Assembly: GCA_027306605.1 (NCBI GenBank)
Contig: DAHUZK010000016.1
Location: forward strand, 1 to 64,000
Origin: Acidimicrobiaceae bacterium
GTDB taxonomy: Bacteria; Actinomycetota; Acidimicrobiia; Acidimicrobiales; RAAP-2
DNA: 64,000 bases
Direction: 5' to 3'
In this document: positions 57,372-64,000 of the stretch, in pieces
Numbering within the stretch: the first letter of the stretch is position 1
How the letters are laid out: every line of letters begins with the position of its first letter
Program-made: the position numbers and the translations under genes
Notes under the pieces: generated by a model
What the model was told of the DNA's origin: nothing
The model's input: only the letters and a program-made list of their open reading frames with translations
Database searches by the model: none

Positions 57372-59471
57372 CTAGGAGTCCTCCGCCTTGGCGATCGAGG
57401 CCATCAGGTGCTCGGGCACCGGGTCGTAGTGGTCGTAGGCGGCGGAGAACGTGCCCCGGCCGCCCGTCAAGGCCCGCAGGTCCACGGCGTAGCGGGTGAT
57501 CTCCGCCGTCGGCACGGTCGCCGTCACGGTCTGGTATCCCTCCGTGTCGGCCGGGTCCGTCCCCACGATGCGGGCCCGGCGTGACGAGAGGTCACCCAGC
57601 ACGTCGCCCTGGCAGTCGTCGGGGATGGTCACCGACAGTCGCGACACCGGCTCCAGCACGATAGGGCCCGCGTCCGCCATGGCGGCCTTGACGGCCAGGG
57701 CGGCCGCCATCTTGAAGCTCACCTCGTTGGAGTCGACGGAGTGCGCCTTGTCGTCGTCGACGGTCACTGCGACGTCGACCACCGGGAAGCCGTACACACC
57801 GCCCCCCGCGAAGGACTCGAGGACCCCCTTCTCCACCGCGGGGATGTACTGCCGCGGGATGGCGCCGCCCACCACCTCGTCGTGGAACTCGAAGCCGGTG
57901 CCACGTGGCAGCGGCTCGAGCCGCAGGTGCGCCACCCCGAACTGGCCGTGCCCGCCCGACTGCTTCTTGTGCTTGCCCTCCGCCGCCGCCGGTTTGGTGA
58001 TGGTCTCCCGGTAGGGGATGCGGAGGTCCTCCCGTTCGACGTGGACGTTGAACTTGCGTTCCAGTCGTTCCACGGTCACCGCGAGATGCACCTCACCACT
58101 CACGCCGAGGATGGTCTGATGCGTCTCGTCGTCCCGGGTCACCGTCAACGAGGGATCCTCGTCGCACAGACGTTGTAGCGCGGACATGAGCTTGTCGTCG
58201 TCGGCCCGGGAAGCGGGCTTCACGGCGACGTGGAGCGCCGGCGGGGGCAGCTCCGCCGGCAGGACCGTGACCGACTGGCCCTTGGCGGACAGGGTGTCAC
58301 CCGTCCGCGCGCCGTTCAGCCGCGGCACCGCCACGAAGTCCCCGGCCACCACGGCCCCCGAGACGGACGACGCGGTGTGCCCGGAGAGGCTCTGCAGCGC
58401 GTGCAGCCGCTCCTCTTCGCGGCTCCGTGAGTTGACCAGCACGGCGTCGGGCTGGAGGGTGCCCGAGACGACCTTGCACAGCGACACCTTCCCGGTGTGG
58501 CCGTCGTTGAAGGTCTTGGTCACCGTCAGGACCGTCGGGCCCGACGGGTCGGCCGGGATCTCGATCGGCTCGGTCCCCGCCATGGCCAGCGCCGGGGTGC
58601 GCGAGCCCGGCGTGGGGCACAGCTCCTCGATCAGCCGGGCCAGCCGGTCCACGCCCACGCCGCTGGCGGCGGAGCAGCAGAGGACCGGGAACACGGCGGC
58701 GGCCGCCACCCCTCCAGCCAGGCTCTTCTCGAGCTCGGCGTAGTCGAGGGTCTCGCCGTTGAGATAGCGCTCCATCAGGTCGTCGTCCCCGACCACGATG
58801 CCCTCCACCAGCTGCTCGTGGACGGTGTGCTCCTCGTCGACCAGCTCGTCGGGGATCGGTCCCTCGTGCCCGCTCGGTGGCACCGTGCCGTCGACCGCGG
58901 CGCCGCCGGCCGGCACGTCGTAGTGCGTCGCCGTGTCGTCGAGCAGGTCGATGACGCCGTGGAACTCGGCCTCGTGGCCGATGGGCAGCTCGACGGGCGC
59001 CACGCCGGCGCCGAACGACGAGCGGATCTCCGCCAGCACGCGGTCGAAGTCGGCCCGCTCCCGGTCGAGCTTGTTGACCACGATCACCCTCGGCACGCCC
59101 AGCCGGGCCGCGGCGCGCCAGGCGTCGTGGGTCTGGGCCTGCACGCCGTCGGTGGCGCTCACGACGAGGACGGCCAGGTCGACGTTGGCCAGGGCCGTCA
59201 CCATCTCGCCGGCGAAGTCGGCGTACCCGGGCGTGTCGAGCAGGTTGACCTTGACCCCGTTGACCGTGAAGGGCGCCAGGCTGCTCGAGATCGACAGCTG
59301 ACGGGCCACCTCCTCGGGCTCGGAGTCCATGACGGTGGTGCCCTTTTCGACCGAACCCCGCCTGCCGATGGAGCCGGTGGCGGCCAGCAGGGCTTCGGCC
59401 AGGGTCGTCTTTCCCGCCCCGTGATGCCCGACGAGGGCCACGTTGCGGATTGCGGTCGGGTCGTGTGGCAC
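57372..59471 (-). CDS. fusA2: elongation factor G-like GTPase (EF-G2, FusA2 type)
   Basis: A 699-residue translational GTPase with all five EF-G domains. G1 is GHHGAGKTT (residues 15-23), G4 is NKLD, and G5 is CSAASGVG. G3 reads DTPGYADF, so the histidine that activates water in EF-G and EF-Tu (DTPGHVDF) is tyrosine. As I recall, this is the rule in the EF-G2 branch. Domain IV contains KKQSGGHGQFGVAHLRLEP and GGGVYGFPVVDVAVTVDDDKAHSVDSNEVSFKMAAALAVK. The role of EF-G2 proteins in translation is not settled. The GTG start follows GAGGA by four bases; the open frame is longer upstream. The ALG5-like gene lies 116 bases upstream on the same strand. Confidence 0.92.
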   Translation of the reverse strand: MPHDPTAIRNVALVGHHGAGKTTLAEALLAATGSIGRRGSVEKGTTVMDSEPEEVARQLSISSSLAPFTVNGVKVNLLDTPGYADFAGEMVTALANVDLAVLVVSATDGVQAQTHDAWRAAARLGVPRVIVVNKLDRERADFDRVLAEIRSSFGAGVAPVELPIGHEAEFHGVIDLLDDTATHYDVPAGGAAVDGTVPPSGHEGPIPDELVDEEHTVHEQLVEGIVVGDDDLMERYLNGETLDYAELEKSLAGGVAAAAVFPVLCCSAASGVGVDRLARLIEELCPTPGSRTPALAMAGTEPIEIPADPSGPTVLTVTKTFNDGHTGKVSLCKVVSGTLQPDAVLVNSRSREEERLHALQSLSGHTASSVSGAVVAGDFVAVPRLNGARTGDTLSAKGQSVTVLPAELPPPALHVAVKPASRADDDKLMSALQRLCDEDPSLTVTRDDETHQTILGVSGEVHLAVTVERLERKFNVHVEREDLRIPYRETITKPAAAEGKHKKQSGGHGQFGVAHLRLEPLPRGTGFEFHDEVVGGAIPRQYIPAVEKGVLESFAGGGVYGFPVVDVAVTVDDDKAHSVDSNEVSFKMAAALAVKAAMADAGPIVLEPVSRLSVTIPDDCQGDVLGDLSSRRARIVGTDPADTEGYQTVTATVPTAEITRYAVDLRALTGGRGTFSAAYDHYDPVPEHLMASIAKAEDS

Positions 59472-59587
59472 CTGGTCCTCCGTCCGTCCTCGCCCGGTGA
59501 GGCCTCCCCCCGCACCGGCTCGTGATGACGAGTGTACGACCGCCCGCCCCGGGCTGCCCGGTGCCGTCCCGCCTCCGCCGCCCCGCC

Positions 59588-60502
59588 CTAGCGCTCGCGC
59601 CCGTCCTCGCCACCGACGGCGGGAGCGAGGGCATCGCCGGCTGCGGTGCGGGCGGCCAGCGCGTCCTCGTACTCGCGCCGCACGGCGTAGCGGACGAAGA
59701 GCCCGAGGGTGTCGACCAGGAGCCGCCACACGGCCCTGAGCGAGATCGTGCTGCCGAACCGCTCCTCGATCCGCACCGGCGCTTCCACCAGGCGGGTGTA
59801 GCCCAGTCGCCGCGCCAGGACCAGCAGCTCGAGGTCGAGCGCGAAGCGGCTCTCCCGCAGCAGGGGCAACACGTCGCTGACCACGGTGCGGTCCACCAGC
59901 TTGATCCCGACCTGCGTGTCCTTGACGTTGAGGCGGAAGAGGAGGTGGATGAGACGTTGGTAGCCCCAGGAGTAGAGGCGGCGCAGGGGCGGGTAGTGGA
60001 CCGACGACTCGGGATGGCGTTTGGAGCCGATGATGATGTCGGGTTCCTCGGACTGCATGACGGAGACGAAGGAGCCGACGAACTCGGGCGAGATGTCCCC
60101 GTCGGCGTCGATGAAGCCGAGATACCGCCCCCGTCCCATCCCCAGCCCCGACCGCAGCGCGTGGCCCTTGCCGACGTTGTCGGGGAAGGAGACCTGGCGC
60201 ACCACGCTCTCGGGGAAGCCGTCGAGGGTGAACGGGCTGCCGTCGGTCGAGCCGTCGGAGACGGTGATGATCTCGAAGGTCATGCCCGAGGTGTCGAGCA
60301 CCCGCACCATGTGCTCGACGGTCGAGCGCAGGCGTTCGCCGGGGTTGTAATAGGGGACGACGATGGTCACGTCGAGCGTCGGCTCCGGGAGTGTGGTGAC
60401 GTGGCGTCGGGGTTCCCCCGCGCTCTTGGACTCGGTCACCGGCACTGTTGCCTCACGTGCTGTTGCCTCACGTGCTCCCCGTTCCGCCTCGCCACCGGTC
60501 AT
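59588..60502 (-). CDS. family 2 glycosyltransferase, ALG5/dolichyl-phosphate-glucosyltransferase-like
   Basis: A 304-residue GT-A enzyme. The core begins LDVTIVVPYYNPGERLRSTVEHMVRVL and has IITVSDGSTDGSP, GRGRYLGFIDADGD (the DxD nucleotide-sugar site) and the acceptor-side DTQVGIKLVDRTVV. The C-terminal ARRLGYTRLVEAPVRIEERFGSTISLRAVWRLLVDTLGLFVRYAVRREY resembles ALG5, which makes polyprenyl-phosphate-glucose. The first 40 residues are disordered and include an EATAREAT duplication. It probably acts at the inner face of the membrane to load a sugar on a lipid carrier. Neighbouring flippase-like and PIM genes fit a role in envelope glycolipids. Confidence 0.88.
   Translation of the reverse strand: MTGGEAERGAREATAREATVPVTESKSAGEPRRHVTTLPEPTLDVTIVVPYYNPGERLRSTVEHMVRVLDTSGMTFEIITVSDGSTDGSPFTLDGFPESVVRQVSFPDNVGKGHALRSGLGMGRGRYLGFIDADGDISPEFVGSFVSVMQSEEPDIIIGSKRHPESSVHYPPLRRLYSWGYQRLIHLLFRLNVKDTQVGIKLVDRTVVSDVLPLLRESRFALDLELLVLARRLGYTRLVEAPVRIEERFGSTISLRAVWRLLVDTLGLFVRYAVRREYEDALAARTAAGDALAPAVGGEDGRER
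60446..60475 (-). repeat. 15-bp tandem repeat at the N-terminus of the glycosyltransferase gene
   Basis: TGTTGCCTCACGTGC occurs at 60446-60460 and again at 60461-60475, encoding the duplicated REATA/EATVP-like segment in a disordered leader. Confidence 0.85.
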
Positions 60503-60763
60503 GCCCGTGTCCGACGCGGCATCAGCTGGCGAGGCTACCGGCCCGCGCCAGGGTGCGGACCCGCGCCACCCCGCAGAGCCGGGCCCCCCGGGTCATCACC
60601 GATGTGGCCGCCGCTGCTCGGCGCGTTGACCAGGACATCCACCGGGTCTCTTCCGATCGCGGCCACATCGGGCCTGCTCCTGGGCGCCGAGAATCGGGGT
60701 CGCGATGGTAGAGTCCTGTGAGAGCGCCGCCCCCCGCCCGGGCCGCGCACTAGAGGAGTCACA

Positions 60764-61660
60764 TTGTTCGACGGCCGCTGGCGCAACGGCGTGGACCGGA
60801 CCACGGGTCCGGTCGGCCAGGCCCTCCACCGCCATGGCATCACCGCCGATGTGCTCACCGCCACCGGCTTGGTCTCGGCTACCGGCACGGCCATCCTGGT
60901 GGCCAGCGGCCACCTGCACTGGGCCATCCTGCTGCTGATCGTGACGGGTATGCACGACCTGCTCGACGGGCCTGTGGCCAAGGCGGCGGGCACCGCATCG
61001 GTGCGGGGGGCGTTCTTCGATTCCGTCGTCGACCGCATCGCCGACGCCGTCCTCATGATGGGCTGTGCCTGGTTCCTGCTCGACCAGGGGAGTGGCCACC
61101 TCGCGCTCCTGCCCATGGCCATCCTGGCGGTGACCGCTCTGATCTCCTACGAGCGGGCGAAGGCGGAGTCGCTCGGCCTCTCGGCGAAGGGCGGGCTCAT
61201 GGAGCGCGGCGAGCGCATGTTCGTGCTGGGCGTCGCCTTCTTGAGCCAGGCCATCTTCGTTCCGGTGCTCTGGATCCTCTTCGCACTCGTCTCGTTCACC
61301 GCCATCGCGCGCTTCGTCAAGGTCTGGAACGCAGCTTCGGGCCGCGACGAGGTCATCCGGCGGCGCATCGAGGCCTGGCGTGAGGGCCGCGTCGACTCGC
61401 GCTGGCGTGCCTGGCGGGAGGGCCGTGAGTTCGCAGGCCGGCCACGCCGCGAGCACGCGAGGGCACGGACGACCACCGGTGCACCGGTGGGTCGCTGGCG
61501 GGCCCGTCGCCAGGAGACGCCGAGCAGCCGATCGGGCCGGACCATGCGTGAGCGCCGCCGCGCCGCCCGGCGTCACCCTGACGGTGCCACCGCACCCCGA
61601 ACCGGCGTGACCGGGCGTGCCGCCGGTCGGCGGACGCCGCCGCCGTCCGGCACGCGCTGA
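60764..61660 (+). CDS. pgsA: phosphatidylinositol phosphate synthase (CDP-alcohol phosphatidyltransferase)
   Basis: A 298-residue membrane enzyme that joins CDP-diacylglycerol and inositol phosphate, the first step of phosphatidylinositol and PIM synthesis. The CDP-alcohol signature is D68-G-x2-A-K-x8-G82-x3-D86-x3-D90 (LDGPVAKAAGTASVRGAFFDSVVDR); the usual arginine after alanine is lysine here. Six helices follow from about residue 30 to 195. A basic tail of about 90 residues (WRARRQETPSSRSGRTMRERRRAARR...) is much longer than in most relatives. The start is a TTG behind GAGGAG. A TAGAGT at 60709-60714 may be its -10 box. It is the first gene of the pgsA-patA-pimA run. Confidence 0.9.
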   Translation: MFDGRWRNGVDRTTGPVGQALHRHGITADVLTATGLVSATGTAILVASGHLHWAILLLIVTGMHDLLDGPVAKAAGTASVRGAFFDSVVDRIADAVLMMGCAWFLLDQGSGHLALLPMAILAVTALISYERAKAESLGLSAKGGLMERGERMFVLGVAFLSQAIFVPVLWILFALVSFTAIARFVKVWNAASGRDEVIRRRIEAWREGRVDSRWRAWREGREFAGRPRREHARARTTTGAPVGRWRARRQETPSSRSGRTMRERRRAARRHPDGATAPRTGVTGRAAGRRTPPPSGTR

Positions 61661-61773
61661 GGAACGGCGGACCCACGACCCGCGTCCCACGCCGCACGAC
61701 CACCCTCCGCCCTCCGTCGCCCACCCGTCCCGACCTGCTGACCGGCTTCTCTCGATCCCGCCATGACCTGCCC

Positions 61774-62820
61774 GTGAGAGCCCGAGACCAGGGCACGCCG
61801 CCGCTCGAGACCCGGCCACACGGCGCCGGTCCACACGGCGCCGGTCCAGGGCACTGGCGCGACACGGCGCGCTACGCGACGTATCGAGGGCTGGGGTTCG
61901 CACTGGGCCATGTCCCAGAACAGGTCGCGTACGGGGTCGCTGATGTCGTGTCGCGATTCATGGCACGCGGTGACACGTTGGCGATGAACCAACGGCACAT
62001 GCGGCGGGTGCTCGCCAGCGAATGCCCCGACGGTGTGGAGCCCGATCCCGAGCTGGTGCGACGCTGGAGCAAGCGGACGTTCACGTCGTATGCGCGCTAC
62101 TGGGCCGACGGTGCCCGACTGCCCTACGTCGGACCCGACGGCGTCCGCGCACGCTGGCGCCTCGAATGCGGGGTGGAGCACCTGCGCGCTGCCGTGACGC
62201 AGGGAAAGGGTGCCGTCGTCGCGTTGCCGCACGTCGGGAGCTGGGAGTGGGGCGGGTATTGGCTCGGCCTCGAGGGCATGCCCATGACGGCGGTCGTGGA
62301 GCGCCTCGAGCCCGAGCAGCTGTTCGAGTGGTTCGTGACCCAGAGGGCGGCGATGGGCCTGACGGCGGTGCCCTTGGGCGAGGGGTCCAGCATGGCGCTC
62401 ATTCGCGCCCTGAAACAGAACCGTCTGGCGGGACTCGTGAGTGACCGCGACCTCGTGGGCAACGGCGTCGAGGTGGAATTCTTCGGCGAGAAGACGACCA
62501 TGCCCGGCGGCGCCGCCACGCTTGCTCTCCGCACGGGCGCGCCGCTGATACCCGTCGTGGTCTACTCGGGACCCGGCAGCTGGCACACCGGTGTCGTGCA
62601 CGAGCCGATCGAGACGGTGCGCAGGGGCACGTTGCGCGAGGACATCGAACGGGTGACCCAGGATCTCGCCAAGGTGTTCGAGCACGACATCCGTTGTCAC
62701 CCCGAGCAGTGGCACCTGTACCAGCCGAACTGGCCGAGCGACAGAGGGTGGAGCGAGCGACAGGCGGTGAGCGAGCGACAGGCGGTGAGGACGACGGACG
62801 ACCGGTCATTCAGGTCATGA
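61774..62820 (+). CDS. patA: PIM acyltransferase (lipid A acyltransferase family)
   Basis: A 348-residue membrane-bound acyltransferase. In mycobacteria PatA puts palmitate on the mannose of PIM. The catalytic region is KGAVVALPHVGSWEWGGYW with H153 and E158, the H-x4-E motif of the family. Next comes MTAVVERLEPEQLFEWFVTQRAAMGLTAVPLGEG, and the acyl-site segment GLVSDRDLVGNGVEVEFFGEKTTMPGGAATLALRTGAPLIPVVVY. The GTG at 61774 is chosen; the first 27 residues contain a PHGAGPHGAGP repeat. The C-terminus has SERQAV twice, from an 18-bp duplication. It overlaps pimA by four bases (ATGA). Confidence 0.92.
   Translation: MRARDQGTPPLETRPHGAGPHGAGPGHWRDTARYATYRGLGFALGHVPEQVAYGVADVVSRFMARGDTLAMNQRHMRRVLASECPDGVEPDPELVRRWSKRTFTSYARYWADGARLPYVGPDGVRARWRLECGVEHLRAAVTQGKGAVVALPHVGSWEWGGYWLGLEGMPMTAVVERLEPEQLFEWFVTQRAAMGLTAVPLGEGSSMALIRALKQNRLAGLVSDRDLVGNGVEVEFFGEKTTMPGGAATLALRTGAPLIPVVVYSGPGSWHTGVVHEPIETVRRGTLREDIERVTQDLAKVFEHDIRCHPEQWHLYQPNWPSDRGWSERQAVSERQAVRTTDDRSFRS
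62751..62786 (+). repeat. 18-bp tandem repeat at the 3' end of patA
   Basis: GAGCGAGCGACAGGCGGT occurs at 62751-62768 and 62769-62786, giving the repeated SERQAV at the protein's end. Confidence 0.9.
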
Positions 62821-63935
62821 GGATCGCCATGGTGTCGCCCTATGCGCTCACCCGGCCCGGTGGCGTGCAAGGGCAGGTGATCGGACTGGCGCATGCCCTG
62901 CGGGAGCGAGGGCACGAGGTGACGATCGTGTGCCCTCTCGATGAGGACCGGCCGGTCCCGCAGGGTCTCGGCGACCACTACCCGATCGGGCATCCCACCG
63001 GGCTGCGTTCCAATGGCTCTGTCGCCCCGGTCGCCTTCTGTCCCACGGCGTCGGTCCGTGTCGAGCGGTTCGCCCGGAAGGGCGGATTCGACGTGCTGCA
63101 CGTGCACGAGCCCCTGGCGCCGATGGCTGCATACGGACTGGTGCTCACCGCGCCCCTGCCCATGGTCGGCACCTACCACCGCGCCGGGGTGAGCCGATGG
63201 GTGTGGATCCTCAAGCCGCTGGCCGAGCTGGTGGGGCGCCGGATGCAGGTCCGCGTCGCGGTCTCGGAAGCGGCGCGCCAAACGGGTCTGCGCTCTGGCG
63301 GAGGCGAATTCGAGGTGCTCTTCAACGGCGTGGACATGCAGCGCTTCGAATCGGCGGAGCCCGTGCGCGACCCGGCGGGACGGCCCACGGTGCTGTTCCT
63401 CGGCCGCCACGAGGAGCGCAAGGGCCTGAGCGTCCTCCTCGACGCCTTCGCCATGTTGGAACGTCCCGCCGTGCTGTGGATCGCAGGGGGCGGATCGGCG
63501 GGGGACGTGCAGCGTCGGCGCCATCCCGAATCGGACCGGGTCCACTGGCTCGGCATCCTGAGCGACGACGAGGTGGCCTCCCGGCTGGCCGGGGCGGACG
63601 TGCTCTGCGCGCCATCGCTCTACGGCGAGTCCTTCGGGATGGTCCTCCTGGAGGGCATGGCAGCGGGATGCGCTGTGGTCGCCTCCGATATCGAGGGCTA
63701 CCGGATGGCGGCGGGCGGGCACGCCTCGCTCGTGCCCCCGGGTGACACGCGGGCGTTGTCCCGCGCCCTGGGCGTGGCGCTGGCGGACGCCGTCGAGGGG
63801 AGCGGGCTGTCGACCGCCGAGGCGCGCAAGGCCGCCGTCGAGCACGCCCGTGCCTGGTCGATGGACACCCTGGCCGAGCGCTACCTGGAGATCTACGAGC
63901 GGGCCATTGCCCTCTCCCGTGCTGGGAAACGGTGA
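62817..63935 (+). CDS. pimA: phosphatidylinositol alpha-mannosyltransferase
   Basis: A 372-residue GT4 (GT-B fold) enzyme that moves mannose from GDP-mannose to the 2-position of phosphatidylinositol at the inner face of the membrane. The N-terminal MRIAMVSPYALTRPGGVQGQVIGLAHALRERGHEVTIV is the family start. HVHEPLAPMAAYGLVLTAPLPMVGTYHRAGVSRW, FNGVDMQRFE and FLGRHEERKGLSVLLDAF follow. The donor site is YGESFGMVLLEGMAAGCAVVASDIEGYR with the E-x7-E pair. The ATG is fixed by its ATGA overlap with the patA stop. It follows pgsA and patA in the same order as in mycobacteria. Confidence 0.95.
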   Translation: MRIAMVSPYALTRPGGVQGQVIGLAHALRERGHEVTIVCPLDEDRPVPQGLGDHYPIGHPTGLRSNGSVAPVAFCPTASVRVERFARKGGFDVLHVHEPLAPMAAYGLVLTAPLPMVGTYHRAGVSRWVWILKPLAELVGRRMQVRVAVSEAARQTGLRSGGGEFEVLFNGVDMQRFESAEPVRDPAGRPTVLFLGRHEERKGLSVLLDAFAMLERPAVLWIAGGGSAGDVQRRRHPESDRVHWLGILSDDEVASRLAGADVLCAPSLYGESFGMVLLEGMAAGCAVVASDIEGYRMAAGGHASLVPPGDTRALSRALGVALADAVEGSGLSTAEARKAAVEHARAWSMDTLAERYLEIYERAIALSRAGKR

Positions 63936-63976
63936 GGGCAGGCCTGGTCGGATCCGGACCACGACGGGTCCTGCCG

Positions 63977-63982
63977 TAGGCT
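63977..63982 (+). promoter_or_regulatory. -10 box (TAGGCT) before a gene at the right edge
   Basis: TAGGCT ends nine bases before the ATG at 63992, the same arrangement as upstream of the Baeyer-Villiger monooxygenase gene. Confidence 0.4.
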
Positions 63983-63991
63983 GGTCCCGTC

Positions 63992-64000
63992 ATGGCTGAG
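63992..64000 (+). CDS. possible start of a gene cut by the right edge
   Basis: Only ATG-GCT-GAG (Met-Ala-Glu) is inside the window. The call rests on the TAGGCT box nine bases upstream and on the end of pimA 56 bases before it. No product can be named. Confidence 0.35.

Noticed and set aside
57439..59471. Loss-of-function EF-G because DTPGH is DTPGY
   Set aside because: As far as I recall the tyrosine is normal for the EF-G2 branch, so it is not evidence of decay.
1..64000. tRNA, rRNA, integrase or transposase genes
   Set aside because: Both strands were read for conserved tRNA arms, rRNA segments and transposase motifs by eye and none was found; a covariance-model search would be decisive.

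Overview
The window looks like chromosome from a high-GC actinobacterium, most probably a member of the class Acidimicrobiia. Several things support this. There are genes for mycothiol (mshC-type ligase), F420 (NADPH:F420 reductase), phosphatidylinositol and its mannosides (pgsA, patA, pimA), an InhA-like enoyl-ACP reductase and a Rv2613c-type HIT protein beside thrS. A secreted protein carries about 42-residue 'DGGIF..GDAGFYGS' repeats that, from memory, are common in Acidimicrobiia. GTG and TTG starts are frequent, and several genes have a TANNNT box 6-9 nt before the start codon, as expected of leaderless mRNAs. No rRNA, tRNA, CRISPR array or insertion sequence was recognised.

Positions 1-14.9 kb are loosely packed and visibly less GC-rich than the rest, with long gaps and one gene wreck. 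They hold a nucleotidyltransferase (cut by the left edge), a secreted six-hairpin-type protein, a methyltransferase, a STAS anti-anti-sigma factor, a secreted CocE/X-Pro-peptidase-like hydrolase, a decayed aminoglycoside-phosphotransferase-like gene, a GAF-ANTAR regulator, a zinc-ribbon membrane protein, a nicotinamide salvage set (pncA, a GNAT gene, pncB) and an alpha/beta hydrolase.

From 15 to 38 kb the DNA is dense and GC-rich: a crotonase, the repeat protein, an ArsR-CDF metal-efflux operon with a clear operator, an RlmD/TrmA-type methyltransferase, an SDR / Baeyer-Villiger monooxygenase / RidA / serine-esterase group, a CrtI-like oxidoreductase, an ABC-F protein, a large GT-C-like membrane protein, a PrmC-like methyltransferase, DHA2 and DHA3 MFS transporters, a MarR regulator, an ABC-2 exporter and an acyl-CoA synthetase.

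From 38.5 to 48.2 kb lies the most unusual unit. A leftward operon (nitronate-monooxygenase-like protein, nitroreductase, a fused biotin-carrier/carboxyltransferase, a GH3 glycosidase and an MFS transporter) faces a rightward crotonase and a dienoyl-CoA-reductase-like SDR. The divergent gap holds a palindrome that resembles KstR-type operators. I read this as a candidate catabolic divergon for a glycosylated isoprenoid, steroid or similar compound; that function is inference.

From 48.2 to 64 kb there are an ABC exporter, fabI/inhA, npdG, mshC, thrS and the HIT gene, then a flippase-like membrane protein, a lipoprotein, an EF-G2-type GTPase, an ALG5-like glycosyltransferase and the pgsA-patA-pimA phosphoinositol-mannoside genes. 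In mycobacteria the thrS-HIT-pgsA-patA-pimA genes are contiguous; here four extra genes separate the two halves.
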